64,000 bases of DNA from Carnimonas nigrificans ATCC BAA-78 (GCF_000526695.1 NZ_JAGO01000010.1:62001-126000); one strand, 5' to 3'; shown: positions 1 through 9,396, numbered from the stretch's first letter. Notes: generated by a model not told the origin, from the sequence alone. Made by a program: numbers and translations.

Positions 1-223
1 CATTGACCTGCTGCCCTCTCAACACCATATGCGCCGATGATACTTGCGACTGCGCTACATAGCGCTGATAGCGCGGTATTGCCACCGCAGCAAGCACACC
101 GATGATGGCGATTACCGCCATCATTTCCAGCAGCGTAAAACCGGCATCATCACATTGAGAACGCCGCCGTTTGAATTGATGATGCCCCACCGCCAATGCC
201 GCCATTCGAGATGCAATGCTCAT
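1..223 (-). CDS. Type IV prepilin-like protein, N-terminal part (cut by window edge)
   Basis: Translating the minus strand from an ATG at 223 gives 74 residues open to the window edge. Residues 28-36 read GFTLLEMMA, the class III (prepilin) signal: the peptidase would cut after Gly28, leaving Phe+1 and Glu+5, followed by a hydrophobic helix (about 34-50) ending in [12 protein letters not shown], typical of major type IVa pilins and minor pilins. AGGGG lies about 8 nt upstream of the ATG. The gene is divergent from pilB, consistent with PilA or a PilA-like subunit (PpdD-HofBC arrangement). The leader of 28 residues, with RRR and then CDDA just before the cleavage glycine, is much longer than the usual 5-10 residues; starting at Met7 would still leave 22. 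Major versus minor pilin cannot be decided without the C terminus. Confidence 0.8.
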   Translation of the reverse strand, partial: MSIASRMAALAVGHHQFKRRRSQCDDAGFTLLEMMAVIAIIGVLAAVAIPRYQRYVAQSQVSSAHMVLRGQQVN

Positions 224-309
224 TCTGTTTTCCCCTGTGAAGTGAACACTCTCTGATCGGCAGGTCGGGCACCTTCCTTTAGCCTCAAGAAATCGCGTGT
301 GCCGCCGAT

Positions 310-328
310 GAGGAAAATGCTTTTCCTC
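310..328. repeat. 8-bp perfect inverted repeat between divergent pilin and pilB genes
   Basis: GAGGAAAA, a three-base spacer, then TTTTCCTC. It lies in the 134-bp divergent intergenic region, 30 bp before the pilB start. It could be an operator or a small hairpin in the pilB leader. I see no sigma-54 type -24/-12 element here. Confidence 0.4.
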
Positions 329-357
329 CATCAACCGGTATTCGCAAGGGGCTTATC

Positions 358-1812
358 ATGAACCTGGCTCTGGTATCCGCGCCTGACAATAGCGCTACAG
401 GTAGTACCAACATAGCGCCCGCGAACACTGCACCAACGCGACCGGTATTGCCCCACATTGATCTCGCCTCGTTACCACGGCACGGATTACCCACTGCTTT
501 ACTGGTGCGCCTCAATGTGCTGCCGCTGGAGTTCACAGATCACCAGTTGAACGTTGCCATTCCTGAAAACGCATCCGGCGCACTGATCCAACAGCTCAGT
601 ATTGCCTGCGGCTGCGATATCGAGGCGATAACGGTGCCAGAAGAGCTGCTTGCTCCCTGGATCACCTCCTACGCCGCGCTTGTTTCGGGCGACGCACCTG
701 TTACTGATGAAAGCGCCTCCATTGATACCGTATTGCGGGATCTGGCAGCGAGCTGCTGCTACCGCCACGGTTCGGATATTCATATGGAACCAGCGCCCGA
801 TGGCTATCACGTCAGGCTACGTATTGATGGCATTCTCCAGCCGCTGGCACAGCTTCCCGTGGGTCAAGGACAACGATGCGTAATGCGTCTGAAGCTATTG
901 GCAGGACTCGATGTCGGTGAACAGCGCCTCCCACAGGATGGCGCCCTCAATATCACTCTCGATGATGGCGAGCGCGCCTCCTTCCGCCTCGCGACGCTGC
1001 CTACCGTTGACGGCGAAAAGGTCACGCTGCGCTTGATTAACTCGCCCTCTCGCCAGCTCAGCATTACCGAACTCGGCATGTCACCGGAACAGTTGCAGCT
1101 ACTGACGCAGGCGCTGCACTCAAGCCGTGGCCTGATTCTGGTTTGCGGGCCTACCGGCAGCGGCAAAACGGTCACGCTGTACAGCGCGCTCATGCATATC
1201 GACCGCCATCATCGCCATGTGGTCAGTGCTGAACATCCGGTTGAGCATCGCCTTCCCGGCGTTCAACAGGTGCAGGTAGAGCCTCGTATCGGCCTCGACT
1301 TCGCGACGGTGCTACGAGCGTTTTTACGTCAGGACCCTGACGTCATGATGATCGGTGAGATTCGCGATGCTGAAAGTGCTGAGATTACCCTCAAGGCTGC
1401 TCAAACCGGCCATCTGGTGCTGGCAACCGTGCATGCAACCAACGCTGGCGCATGCTGGTCACGCATGCGGCAACTGGGAATTGCTGAAGAGGATCTTCAC
1501 GAATGCGTGAAGCTGATCATCTCGCAGCGGCTTGTTCCCGCACTATGTCGGCACTGCCGTCGGCCCGCTGATGCGCGCACCAAAATGAAGATTGCCCAAC
1601 AGTTGCAGCCACCAATAGCAGCACTGGCCCCTGCCACTGCCACCGGTTGCCAACACTGTCATGATGGCATTCAAGGGCGATTGGGCATTTTCGAGTGTGC
1701 GTCTCCTCCCTTTACCGCGACTTACAGCGATATGGGGCCGCTGTACCAGGCGGGGCTTGTGAAAGCCGCTCAGGGATTAATCGACGTTCAGGCGCTCTCT
1801 CATGTCATCTGA
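358..1812 (+). CDS. pilB: Type IV pilus assembly ATPase PilB (HofB/GspE family)
   Basis: Cytoplasmic hexameric ATPase that powers pilin polymerisation through the platform protein PilC. A short N-terminal GspE/MshE-like domain (about 40-115) precedes the ATPase core: Walker A GPTGSGKT near 264-271, GEIRD of the Walker B/Asp-box region near 331-336, and a His-box HATNA. Two Cys pairs near 397 and 431 (CRHC, CQHC) form the zinc site typical of GspE/PilB. At 484 aa it is closer to enterobacterial HofB (about 460) than to pseudomonad PilB (about 565). AAGGGG sits 7 nt upstream of the ATG. It overlaps pilC by 11 nt, so the two are probably translationally coupled. Confidence 0.92.
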   Translation: MNLALVSAPDNSATGSTNIAPANTAPTRPVLPHIDLASLPRHGLPTALLVRLNVLPLEFTDHQLNVAIPENASGALIQQLSIACGCDIEAITVPEELLAPWITSYAALVSGDAPVTDESASIDTVLRDLAASCCYRHGSDIHMEPAPDGYHVRLRIDGILQPLAQLPVGQGQRCVMRLKLLAGLDVGEQRLPQDGALNITLDDGERASFRLATLPTVDGEKVTLRLINSPSRQLSITELGMSPEQLQLLTQALHSSRGLILVCGPTGSGKTVTLYSALMHIDRHHRHVVSAEHPVEHRLPGVQQVQVEPRIGLDFATVLRAFLRQDPDVMMIGEIRDAESAEITLKAAQTGHLVLATVHATNAGACWSRMRQLGIAEEDLHECVKLIISQRLVPALCRHCRRPADARTKMKIAQQLQPPIAALAPATATGCQHCHDGIQGRLGIFECASPPFTATYSDMGPLYQAGLVKAAQGLIDVQALSHVI

Positions 1813-2995
1813 GCAAGCACGCCTTCGCCCGCACGCCAATAAGGTATGGCGCTGGCAAGCAATCTCTGAAGACGGCACGACCTTAAAGGGGCGAATAGCC
1901 GCCCCCTCCAGACAAGAAGCGATGCAGCGCCTCTCTCGCCAATATCACTGGATAACAGACGTCAAACGGTCGTATCGGCAAAGGCGCACTCGCAATAATG
2001 CAAGTTGCTGGGCACAGCGCCTGACAACACTGAGCCAGTTACTGGCAGCGGGAATTGGATTAAGCGAAGCACTACAACAGCAGGCACAGGCCGCCGTCAG
2101 CGATCAGGAGTTTTTATTCTGGGATAGTCTGGTGGAGCGCATCACCTCTGGCATGCCCCTCTCTACTGCGCTGGAACATGCAGGCATCGCAACCACACTG
2201 GTGCTGGCCGGGCCGCTTGTATCACTCGCTGAACAGAGCGGTGGACTGACTCATACGCTGGCAAATTTGGCGAGTCAGCTCGAAAAACGTCTGGCATTGC
2301 AGCAGCGGTTGATCGCTCCGGCACGCTATCCCGCATTAATTGCCCTGGTCAGCATTTTCATGATGGTCGCGATGATGATCTACATCGTGCCGGTATTTCG
2401 CGACCTGTATGGCAATGAGAGCAGCGCGCTACCGCTTCCCACCAGCGTGCTGTTTTCGCTCTCGGCACTGCTGCACAATCACACCCTGCTGCTGCTGATA
2501 CTGCTGTTTGCCACACTGGTGCCGAGCATCGTGGCCTGGCGCAAACGCAGACACTGGCTACATCGGCTCCCCTGGGCGGGCAGGATGGTGCGCTCGGCGG
2601 CACGAATTGAACTGCTCGACAGCCTGGCACTGGGCCAGCGCAGCAATATTGGTCTCGATGTTACTCTGTCACGTCTCGGCACCCACTACCACGGCATTGC
2701 CGTCGGGAAGATCCTGACCCGGTTGAACCTGGGGTTTAGCATCACCGAGAGCATTCGAGACAGCGGTGGCTTCTCGCCTCACACCTTGAGCATCATTGCC
2801 AATGGCACCCGCTGCGGTCAGTTGGCGTCCGCCTTCGAACACGCCGCGCTACTGGAACAGCGCCAGTTGGAACGACAGCTTGGAAGGGTGGAGCTACTCA
2901 TCGAACCGGTCATGATGTTAGCCTTGACGCTGGGGCTAGGCGCTATTGTTGTGGCGCTGTACCTGCCCATTTTCGACCTGGGCCAGCGACTATAG
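1802..2995 (+). CDS. pilC: Type IV pilus inner-membrane platform protein PilC
   Basis: Polytopic platform of the pilus machine; it links PilB rotation to insertion of pilin subunits. Two GspF domains are visible: the first around residues 70-195, the second around 265-390 with its GTRCGQLASAFEHAA helix. Hydrophobic segments lie near 177-200, 225-245 and 364-390. At 397 aa it has the usual family length (about 400). It overlaps pilB and is followed by coaE after 25 nt. No prepilin peptidase gene (pilD) follows, unlike the pilBCD-coaE order of pseudomonads. Confidence 0.9.
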   Translation: MSSEQARLRPHANKVWRWQAISEDGTTLKGRIAAPSRQEAMQRLSRQYHWITDVKRSYRQRRTRNNASCWAQRLTTLSQLLAAGIGLSEALQQQAQAAVSDQEFLFWDSLVERITSGMPLSTALEHAGIATTLVLAGPLVSLAEQSGGLTHTLANLASQLEKRLALQQRLIAPARYPALIALVSIFMMVAMMIYIVPVFRDLYGNESSALPLPTSVLFSLSALLHNHTLLLLILLFATLVPSIVAWRKRRHWLHRLPWAGRMVRSAARIELLDSLALGQRSNIGLDVTLSRLGTHYHGIAVGKILTRLNLGFSITESIRDSGGFSPHTLSIIANGTRCGQLASAFEHAALLEQRQLERQLGRVELLIEPVMMLALTLGLGAIVVALYLPIFDLGQRL

Positions 2996-3020
2996 CTTCA
3001 TCACCGAATCAGGAAACAAC

Positions 3021-3626
3021 ATGCTAACGATTGGTCTGACTGGCGGCATCGCTTCGGGCAAGAGCCTGGTCGCTCACTACTTTGAAGGCTATGGCATTGG
3101 CTGTGTCGATGCCGATCAGGTAGCGCGCGAGGTAGTAAAACCGGGCCAGCCGCTGCTGGCGCTAATAGCCGAGCATTTCGGCAACGAGGTGCTGGAAAGC
3201 AGCGGTGCCCTCAACCGGCGCGAGCTGCGCCGCCTGATCTTTGCCTCCCCCGAACAGCGCCGATGGCTGGAAGCGCGTATGCATCCGGTAATCCGCAAGC
3301 GTCTCTTTGAGCAGCTGGATACGCTGACCGGCCCCTACCGTTTAATGATGGTGCCGCTGTTATTGGAATCCGAACACTATGCAGCCAGAGCAGACCGGAT
3401 ACTGGTGGTCGATGTCGATGAGCAGACCCAGATTGATCGGGTCACTGCCCGCGACGGCGGAAGTGAACAGCAGGCAGAGGCCATTATTGCTGCGCAAATG
3501 CCGCGCGCAGAGCGTCTTGCGCATGCGGACGACATCATAGATAACAGCGCGGGGCGACACTCTCTTCAACAGCAAATTGCTGATCTTCACGCCACCTATT
3601 GCGCGCTCGCCAACGGCAGGCAGTGA
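3021..3626 (+). CDS. coaE: Dephospho-CoA kinase
   Basis: Phosphorylates the 3'-OH of the dephospho-CoA ribose, the last step of coenzyme A synthesis, in the cytosol. The P-loop GLTGGIASGKS is at residues 5-15 and the CVDADQVAREVV segment at 28-39 carries the catalytic acidic residues. 201 aa is the normal length. I chose the ATG preceded by AGGA at 8 nt; an upstream in-frame start would add a 25-residue extension overlapping pilC that does not belong to the family. It sits in the conserved pil-coaE-yacG neighbourhood, and zapD is absent between coaE and yacG. Confidence 0.95.
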   Translation: MLTIGLTGGIASGKSLVAHYFEGYGIGCVDADQVAREVVKPGQPLLALIAEHFGNEVLESSGALNRRELRRLIFASPEQRRWLEARMHPVIRKRLFEQLDTLTGPYRLMMVPLLLESEHYAARADRILVVDVDEQTQIDRVTARDGGSEQQAEAIIAAQMPRAERLAHADDIIDNSAGRHSLQQQIADLHATYCALANGRQ

Positions 3627-3724
3627 TTGTTTCAGCCTGATATCATGGCGGCATAGTAGCGCCAGCGAGCTATCGCTTCCGTACCATGTTTTCCGTACCG
3701 TGTTTTCATCAGCAGGAGAGACAA

Positions 3725-3952
3725 ATGGCTGCCAGCAAGGCACCGTTACAGGTCAAATGTCCGCAATGCGGCACTCAGGTGGTCTGGAATGAAGAACAGA
3801 GTCCCTACAGACCCTTTTGTTCAAAGCGCTGCCGCTTGATTGATTTGGGCGAATGGGCCAGCGAAGGACATCGCATTCCCGGAGAGCCAGCGATGGATGA
3901 AACGGATATCGACGCGCTAGTGGCGCGCCTTGAACGAGGTGAACAGCAGTAG
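3725..3952 (+). CDS. yacG: DNA gyrase inhibitor YacG (zinc-binding)
   Basis: Small zinc protein; the E. coli homologue binds GyrB and inhibits gyrase. Its 75 residues contain CPQC (about 12-15) and FCSKRC (about 31-36), the Cys4 zinc ribbon, then the conserved [17 protein letters not shown] segment. The ATG is preceded by AGGAGAGACAA. It is the last gene of the pilB-pilC-coaE-yacG run and ends before a strong hairpin. Confidence 0.93.
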   Translation: MAASKAPLQVKCPQCGTQVVWNEEQSPYRPFCSKRCRLIDLGEWASEGHRIPGEPAMDETDIDALVARLERGEQQ

Positions 3953-4046
3953 CACTTTCTTCCTTCTGCCCCTGCTGTTCACTTCTACCGTGCTGATGCA
4001 CATGGCTTACACCACAAGCACGCTCGGTTCCATTCCCCCCACCTAT

Positions 4047-4072
4047 GCGGCCTGCCTCGACAGGCCGCTTTT
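4047..4072. terminator. Rho-independent terminator between yacG and the convergent mutT-thiE gene
   Basis: GCGGCCTG, 6-nt loop, CAGGCCGC, then TTTT on the plus strand. It lies 94 nt after the yacG stop and just before the end of the minus-strand gene, so it ends the pil-coaE-yacG transcript. It has no T run for the minus strand. Confidence 0.75.
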
Positions 4073-4077
4073 GCACG

Positions 4078-5085
4078 CTATTGTGCGGGCAGGAAAGCCG
4101 AGATCGCCGCAATGCCTTGCGCCCCGATGGCGCGGGCACGGTCGATATCGTTCAGGGCCATACCGCCAATGGCAAATACCGGGATGTTAATGTCATCCAG
4201 GCGGCGCTGTAGCCCATTCCAGTAAATGGCGTCAGCGTCGGGGTGACTGGCGCTGGGAAGTACCGTACCCAACACCGCGAAGTCGCACTCAATCGCTTCC
4301 GCATGCTCAAGCGCTGCGCTGCTGTGAGCTGAAGCTCCCTGCCAACGGTTGGCAGGCAAGACCCGCTGGGAACAGCCAAGCAGCTGCGCTTCTGTGAGCT
4401 GTACACCGGCCAGATTATGCTGCTCGACCAGGGTGCTCAGCGCTTCGATATCGCACAGATGATGGCCAATCACCAGCTTCGCTCCCGCGTTGGCAGCAAG
4501 CTCGGCGGCTACCGGTACGCGCGCCTGATACTCATCAGCGCTCAAACTGCTGGCACGCAGCCGTACCAGTTCTGGTGAGTGCTCAGCCAGCGAAGCCTCG
4601 AACCTTTCACGAAAACGGGCATCGTCCTTTTCATCTTCGGTCACCATCAGCGCGTGAGGCAGCATAACTGCCTTGACCACTGCATCATTGGCAGAAGGAA
4701 AGTGATAACGCGCCAGCTCCACATGCGGCACCCAGCGCACCACCTGTCCTTCTGCACCGTAGGGGTCGCCGCTGAAGTCACGCACTTCCCAAACATCAAG
4801 CAGAATGCGCTTATCACTGTATTCATGCGTGACCTTGATCAGCGGGCTTGCTCGATGCACCTGAATACCCAGCTCTTCCTGAAGCTCACGCTTGAGGGCT
4901 TCCAGGCTGGTTTCATGAGCGTGCAATTTCCCCCCGGGAAACTCCCATAATCCGCCCTGATCGACGTAGGAGGGCCGGCGTGAAAGAAAAACGCGATCGT
5001 CGCCGTTATAGATCACCGCTGCTACGACGTGCAGACGCCGTTTGGGAACCACAAATTGTTCAGAAGTAGTGTGCCCGCGTTTCAT
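4078..5085 (-). CDS. Nudix hydrolase (MutT) fused to a thiamine-phosphate-synthase-like domain
   Basis: The N-terminal half is a MutT-type Nudix domain with the Nudix box at about 51-73 (GGK...E...REL.EELGI), expected to hydrolyse 8-oxo-dGTP and limit A:T to C:G transversions. The C-terminal half (about 140-335) is a ThiE/TenI-like TIM barrel with VLGTVLPSASHPDA and VFAIGGM segments resembling the thiamine-phosphate synthase phosphate-binding loops. This two-domain form is known in pseudomonads and relatives near secA. The role of the ThiE half is unclear, and its canonical active-site residues look only partly conserved by eye. The ATG start gives 335 aa; the Shine-Dalgarno is weak (GGGGG about 12 nt away). 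Confidence 0.88.
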   Translation of the reverse strand: MKRGHTTSEQFVVPKRRLHVVAAVIYNGDDRVFLSRRPSYVDQGGLWEFPGGKLHAHETSLEALKRELQEELGIQVHRASPLIKVTHEYSDKRILLDVWEVRDFSGDPYGAEGQVVRWVPHVELARYHFPSANDAVVKAVMLPHALMVTEDEKDDARFRERFEASLAEHSPELVRLRASSLSADEYQARVPVAAELAANAGAKLVIGHHLCDIEALSTLVEQHNLAGVQLTEAQLLGCSQRVLPANRWQGASAHSSAALEHAEAIECDFAVLGTVLPSASHPDADAIYWNGLQRRLDDINIPVFAIGGMALNDIDRARAIGAQGIAAISAFLPAQ

Positions 5086-5241
5086 TGATCAGAGATCCCC
5101 CGGGACCGAATAATCATTGCCATGCGCAGAGATAGGATGCCCCCGCTGTACATCATGCCTTTCACAGTAACTGCCTATTATCAATAACGCTGTATTCACC
5201 GCGACGCTGCTACGCCGCGAGAACTGCTCGTGCTGATACCC

Positions 5242-6450
5242 TTAACTGCGGTAGTCAGCGTTAATGCTTACATACTCATGGGAGAGATCGGAGGTCCACA
5301 CCCGCTCGCGCTCACTGCCGCGCGCCAGGCTCACCACAATCTCGATATCTTCCCTGGCAACAGCCGCGCTGCCAGCCTCTTCGCTGTACTCTTCAGCGCG
5401 AGCGCCATTGCGTGCGATCGTCACACCATTCAGCGCAATACTGACCTGATTGACATCAAGATCGTCAATACCGGCTTTTCCTACTGCCATCAGCAGCCTT
5501 CCCCAGTTGGCATCACTGGCGTAGAGCGCTGTTTTCACCAGCGGTGAGTGAGCGATGCTGTACGCCACCGTCAGCGCTTCGGCAGAAGAGGCTGCTTCAC
5601 GCACATCCACGGTGATGAACTTGGTAGCCCCCTCTCCATCACGAATAATCGCCTGGGCCAGCTCAAGCATTACCTCTTGCAAGGCATCGCGGAACAGCCG
5701 CTCATCTTCCGCCGTGATGACCGCACCACTGGTGCCGGTAGCCGCCAGCATGCAGGCATCGTTGGTGGAAGTATCGGAATCGACGGTAATGCGATTAAAC
5801 GAACGCTCCGTGGTATGCGTCAGCAAGCGTTGCAGCATCTCTTGCTCAATCGCGGCATCAGTAGCCACGAAGGCCAGCATGGTCGCCATATTGGGACAGA
5901 TCATGCCGGAGCCTTTGCTGATGCCGTTGATGGTAACTTGCTGCCCACCGATCTCGATGGAACGAGTAGCTCCCTTGGGACGCGTATCGGTGGTTAAAAT
6001 TCCCCATCCCGCCTGCTCCCACTGGTCTGCTGCCAGTTGTTCAAAGGCCAGGGGAATAGCGGTAGTGATCTTGTCTACCGGCAACGGCTCACCAATAACC
6101 CCAGTGGAGAATGGCAGAACGCTGTTCGCTTCAAGCTGCGCCTGATGTGCAACTGCCGCAGTACAGGCGTGCGCCGCTTGCAGCCCCGCCTCACCCGTGC
6201 CCGCATTGGCATTACCGGTATTGATCAGCCAGTAGCGCGGCTGGGCGGTCGCGAGATGCTGTTTGGCAACACTGACAGGCGCTGCGCAAAACGCATTTTT
6301 GGTGAAGACGCCCGCCATGGTAGTGCCTTCAGCGAACTCGAACAGCACCAGATCGTTGCGGCCCGGCGTTTTGATACCCGCACTCGCGATGCCAATGGTG
6401 ACACCTTCGAGCGCTGGCAAAGCAGGAAAACTGGAAGCTCCGGTAGCCAT
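5242..6450 (-). CDS. argJ: Glutamate N-acetyltransferase / amino-acid acetyltransferase ArgJ
   Basis: Recycles the acetyl group from N-acetylornithine to glutamate in arginine synthesis; bifunctional forms also use acetyl-CoA. It is an Ntn-type enzyme that self-cleaves before a threonine: the GEGATKF segment marks the A-T cleavage site between alpha and beta chains. Conserved blocks include GIASAGIK near the start, AGVFTKNAFCAAPV and KGSGMICPNMATMLAF. I chose the ATG at 6450 (MATGASSFP), matching the family's N terminus and giving 402 aa; GAGGAG is about 13 nt upstream. Earlier ATGs would add 8 or 14 residues. It lies downstream of secA on the same strand. Confidence 0.93.
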   Translation of the reverse strand: MATGASSFPALPALEGVTIGIASAGIKTPGRNDLVLFEFAEGTTMAGVFTKNAFCAAPVSVAKQHLATAQPRYWLINTGNANAGTGEAGLQAAHACTAAVAHQAQLEANSVLPFSTGVIGEPLPVDKITTAIPLAFEQLAADQWEQAGWGILTTDTRPKGATRSIEIGGQQVTINGISKGSGMICPNMATMLAFVATDAAIEQEMLQRLLTHTTERSFNRITVDSDTSTNDACMLAATGTSGAVITAEDERLFRDALQEVMLELAQAIIRDGEGATKFITVDVREAASSAEALTVAYSIAHSPLVKTALYASDANWGRLLMAVGKAGIDDLDVNQVSIALNGVTIARNGARAEEYSEEAGSAAVAREDIEIVVSLARGSERERVWTSDLSHEYVSINADYRS

Positions 6451-6521
6451 GATAGGGTCTCTGCTCCTCAACATATGGGGGGCTGACAGCATTACGCTGG
6501 CCGCCGCATGTGATCTGAATA

Positions 6522-6545
6522 CGCCGCTTGAGTTTTCAAGCGGCG
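6522..6545 (-). terminator. Stem-loop after secA
   Basis: A 10-bp perfect stem (CGCCGCTTGA with its complement) and 4-nt loop begin 11 nt past the secA stop. No T run follows on the minus strand, so it may attenuate or stabilise the secA 3' end rather than fully terminate before argJ. Confidence 0.45.
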
Positions 6546-6555
6546 CAGGTGTGAA

Positions 6556-9297
6556 TTAGCTCAAACGGCCATGACACTGCTTGTATTTCTTGCCGGAACC
6601 GCACGGGCAAGGATCATTGCGCCCTACCTTGGGTTCTTCGCGCTTCACCGTGGCAGGCGCTGACTGAGCCACCTCTTCACCACTGGCAAGCGCCGATTCG
6701 TCCAGCGCTACTTCGCTGATATCACTCTCATGGGTTTCAGACGCAGCAGCCTGCTCACGCTCCAGGGCAGCCCGACGCTCACGCTCGAACTCATCAATCT
6801 CTTCTTCGCGGCGCACCTGAACATGGCTGAGCACTCGAATAACGTCACTCTTGATGCTCGCCAGCAGCGATTCAAACAGGTAAAACGCTTCGCGTTTATA
6901 TTCCTGCTTGGGATTCTTCTGCGCATAGCCACGCAGGTGAATGCCCTTGCGCAGGTGATCCATCGACTGCAAGTGCTCTTTCCAGCGGCTATCGAGAATT
7001 TGCAGCATCACCTGGGTTTCAAAGCGATTCATCACTTCATCACTTAGCTGCTCGCGCTTCTCGGCAAACAGTTCGGCGTGCTCTTTCTGCAACTCTTCAA
7101 GCAGGGTCTCGGCAGCAAGGCCAGGCTGCTCTTCAAAGAGTGCGTGCAGATCTATTTCGAGATTGAAGTTTTCCTTGAGATCAACTTCCAACCCTTCGAT
7201 ATCCCACTGCTCTGCCAGCGTGCCTTCAGGAATATGACGCTGGAAGGCGGTATCCAGCACCTGACGACGAATATTGCGAATATTGTCCGCAATATCGGGG
7301 CTTTCAAGGATTTCATCGCGCTGGGTATACACCACCTGACGCTGGTCATTGGCAACATCATCGTATTCGAGCAGCTGCTTACGAATATCGAAGTTGCGCC
7401 CTTCCACTTTCTTCTGCGCGCGTTCAACGGCATTGGTTACCATACGGTGTTCGATGGCCTCACCACGCTCCAGCCCCAGTGCCGTCATCAGTCGCTGCAC
7501 ACGATCGGAACCGAACAGACGCATCAGGTTATCTTCCAGCGACAGGAAGAAACGGGTCGAGCCAGGATCACCCTGACGCCCGGAACGACCGCGCAGCTGG
7601 TTATCAATACGGCGCGATTCGTGACGCTCGGAGCCAATAACGTGCAGACCGCCCGCTTCTACCACAGCATCGTGACGCAGCTTCCAGGCCGCCTTGATCT
7701 CGGCAATTTGCGCATCGCTGGGATTTTCCAACTGAGCAACTTCAGCCTCCCAGTTACCTCCCAACAGAATGTCGGTACCACGGCCAGCCATATTGGTCGC
7801 GATGGTAACTGCTCCCGGCTGCCCTGCCTGGGCGATGATATGCGCTTCACTCTCGTGATGCTTGGCGTTCAGTACATTGTGCGGCACCTTCTGCTGGCGC
7901 AGCATCGCATCAAGCAGCTCGGAGCTTTCGATCGAAGCAGTACCGACCAGTACCGGACGATGGGCGGCGACCTGCTCCTTGATATCCTCGATGATCGCTT
8001 CGTACTTCTCCTGCGCACTCATATAGACCAGATCGTTATGATCCTTGCGCACCAGAGGCCGGTTGGTCGGGATCACCAGCACGTCGAGCTTGTAGATTTG
8101 CTGGAATTCGTAGGCTTCGGTATCGGCAGTACCGGTCATGCCGCCCAGTTTGTTGTAGAGGCGGAAATAGTTCTGGAAGGTAGTCGATGCCAGCGTTTGG
8201 CTCTCTTTCTGCACTTCCACGCCTTCCTTGGCTTCAACTGCCTGGTGCAGACCTTCCGACCAGCGCCGCCCCGGCATGGTACGACCGGTGTGCTCATCAA
8301 CGATCACCACCTCGTTGTTGGCAACAATATAATCGACATCGCGGCTGTAGAGATGACGTGCTCTCAGCGCAGCATTGGCGTGATGCAGAAGGTTGAGGTT
8401 TTGCGCGGCATAGAGCGAATCATCGTCCTTGAGCAGGTCAGCGTCACGCATCATCTGCTCGATTTTCTGATGGCCCTGTTCGGTCAGCTCAATCTGTTTC
8501 TGCTTTTCATCAATGATGAAATCGCCGGTCTCGCTGTCTTCAGGATCGCTGCACGCCTGCATACCGCTGACCAGACGATCAATGCTCTGGTACATCTCGG
8601 TATTGTCTTCCGCCGGGCCAGAGATGATCAGCGGGGTACGCGCCTCATCAATCAGGATCGAGTCAACCTCATCAATCAAGGCAAAGTTAAGCTTGCGCTG
8701 CACCTTGTCTTCCAGAGAGAAGGCCATGTTGTCGCGCAGATAGTCGAAACCGTATTCGTTATTGGTGCCGTAGGTGATGTCCGCTGCGTAGGCATCACGT
8801 TTTTCATGCGGCAACTGGCCGGCAAAAATAACCCCGACACGCATGCCCAGGAACTCATACAGCGGACACATGATGGCAGCATCACGGCTCGCCAGATAAT
8901 CGTTGACCGTGACCACATGCACGCCGTTGCCCGACAGCGCATTAAGATAAGTGGGCAGCGTACCTACCAGCGTTTTACCTTCACCGGTTTTCATCTCGCC
9001 AATGCGCCCTTCATGCAGCGCCATACCACCAATCAGCTGCACGTCGAAATGACGCATGCCCAGTACGCGCTTGCTGGCTTCACGCACCACCGCAAAGGCT
9101 TCGGGAAGCAACGCATCAAGGGTCTCGCCCTTCTCGATTCGCTGGCGGAACTCATCGCTCTTCGCTCGCAGCGCGGCGTCATCCAACCCTTCGAACTGTT
9201 GTTCGAGCGCGTTGATACGAGTGACCACTTTCTGCATGCGTTTGAGATCGCGCTCGTTCTTGCTGCCGAGCACCTTGCGGACTAGAGAAGTTAACAT
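6556..9297 (-). CDS. secA: Preprotein translocase motor ATPase SecA
   Basis: Drives secretory proteins through SecYEG. Of 913 residues, the first helicase domain carries Walker A GEGKT at 105-109 and the DEVD box ([17 protein letters not shown]) near 205-220. The preprotein cross-linking domain, second nucleotide-binding fold ([29 protein letters not shown]) and helical scaffold follow. The C terminus ends in the zinc motif [15 protein letters not shown] that binds SecB and phospholipid. The ATG at 9297 has AGGA 7 nt upstream and matches the family start [14 protein letters not shown]. Ninety-nine nucleotides separate it from a small upstream gene on the same strand, and a stem-loop sits just before its Shine-Dalgarno. 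Confidence 0.98.
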   Translation of the reverse strand: MLTSLVRKVLGSKNERDLKRMQKVVTRINALEQQFEGLDDAALRAKSDEFRQRIEKGETLDALLPEAFAVVREASKRVLGMRHFDVQLIGGMALHEGRIGEMKTGEGKTLVGTLPTYLNALSGNGVHVVTVNDYLASRDAAIMCPLYEFLGMRVGVIFAGQLPHEKRDAYAADITYGTNNEYGFDYLRDNMAFSLEDKVQRKLNFALIDEVDSILIDEARTPLIISGPAEDNTEMYQSIDRLVSGMQACSDPEDSETGDFIIDEKQKQIELTEQGHQKIEQMMRDADLLKDDDSLYAAQNLNLLHHANAALRARHLYSRDVDYIVANNEVVIVDEHTGRTMPGRRWSEGLHQAVEAKEGVEVQKESQTLASTTFQNYFRLYNKLGGMTGTADTEAYEFQQIYKLDVLVIPTNRPLVRKDHNDLVYMSAQEKYEAIIEDIKEQVAAHRPVLVGTASIESSELLDAMLRQQKVPHNVLNAKHHESEAHIIAQAGQPGAVTIATNMAGRGTDILLGGNWEAEVAQLENPSDAQIAEIKAAWKLRHDAVVEAGGLHVIGSERHESRRIDNQLRGRSGRQGDPGSTRFFLSLEDNLMRLFGSDRVQRLMTALGLERGEAIEHRMVTNAVERAQKKVEGRNFDIRKQLLEYDDVANDQRQVVYTQRDEILESPDIADNIRNIRRQVLDTAFQRHIPEGTLAEQWDIEGLEVDLKENFNLEIDLHALFEEQPGLAAETLLEELQKEHAELFAEKREQLSDEVMNRFETQVMLQILDSRWKEHLQSMDHLRKGIHLRGYAQKNPKQEYKREAFYLFESLLASIKSDVIRVLSHVQVRREEEIDEFERERRAALEREQAAASETHESDISEVALDESALASGEEVAQSAPATVKREEPKVGRNDPCPCGSGKKYKQCHGRLS

Positions 9298-9304
9298 CGT
9301 GTCA

Positions 9305-9308
9305 TCCT
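9305..9308 (-). promoter_or_regulatory. secA Shine-Dalgarno, flanked by stem and by complementary upstream sequence
   Basis: AGGA is 7 nt from the secA ATG. The surrounding CAGGATGACAC (9299-9309) can pair with GTGTTTCCTG in the 3' part of the upstream small gene (9430-9439): GTGT and CCTG blocks around a small internal loop. This recalls how the end of E. coli secM masks the secA ribosome-binding site. The pairing was found by eye, without energy calculation. Confidence 0.5.
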
Positions 9309-9312
9309 GTAC

Positions 9313-9343
9313 TCGCTTGCTATCATCCACTGCGCGCAAGCGA
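9313..9343 (-). promoter_or_regulatory. Perfect 8-bp stem-loop in the secA leader
   Basis: On the minus strand TCGCTTGC, a 15-nt loop, then GCAAGCGA, ending 4 nt before the secA Shine-Dalgarno. A weaker 5-bp hairpin (TGCCC/GGGCA, 9364-9382) precedes it. In E. coli a hairpin at the equivalent place controls secA translation in response to ribosome stalling on secM. No T run follows, so it is not a classic terminator. Confidence 0.55.
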
Positions 9344-9396
9344 TCATTGTAGTGTGCGTATGATGCCCGACCATGCAGGGCACCAGGGAAGTTGGA

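Noticed and set aside
7078-9285. 735-codon open frame on the plus strand, antisense to secA
   Set aside because: secA is unmistakable on the other strand; the frame is a by-product of codon bias and its protein has no recognisable domain.
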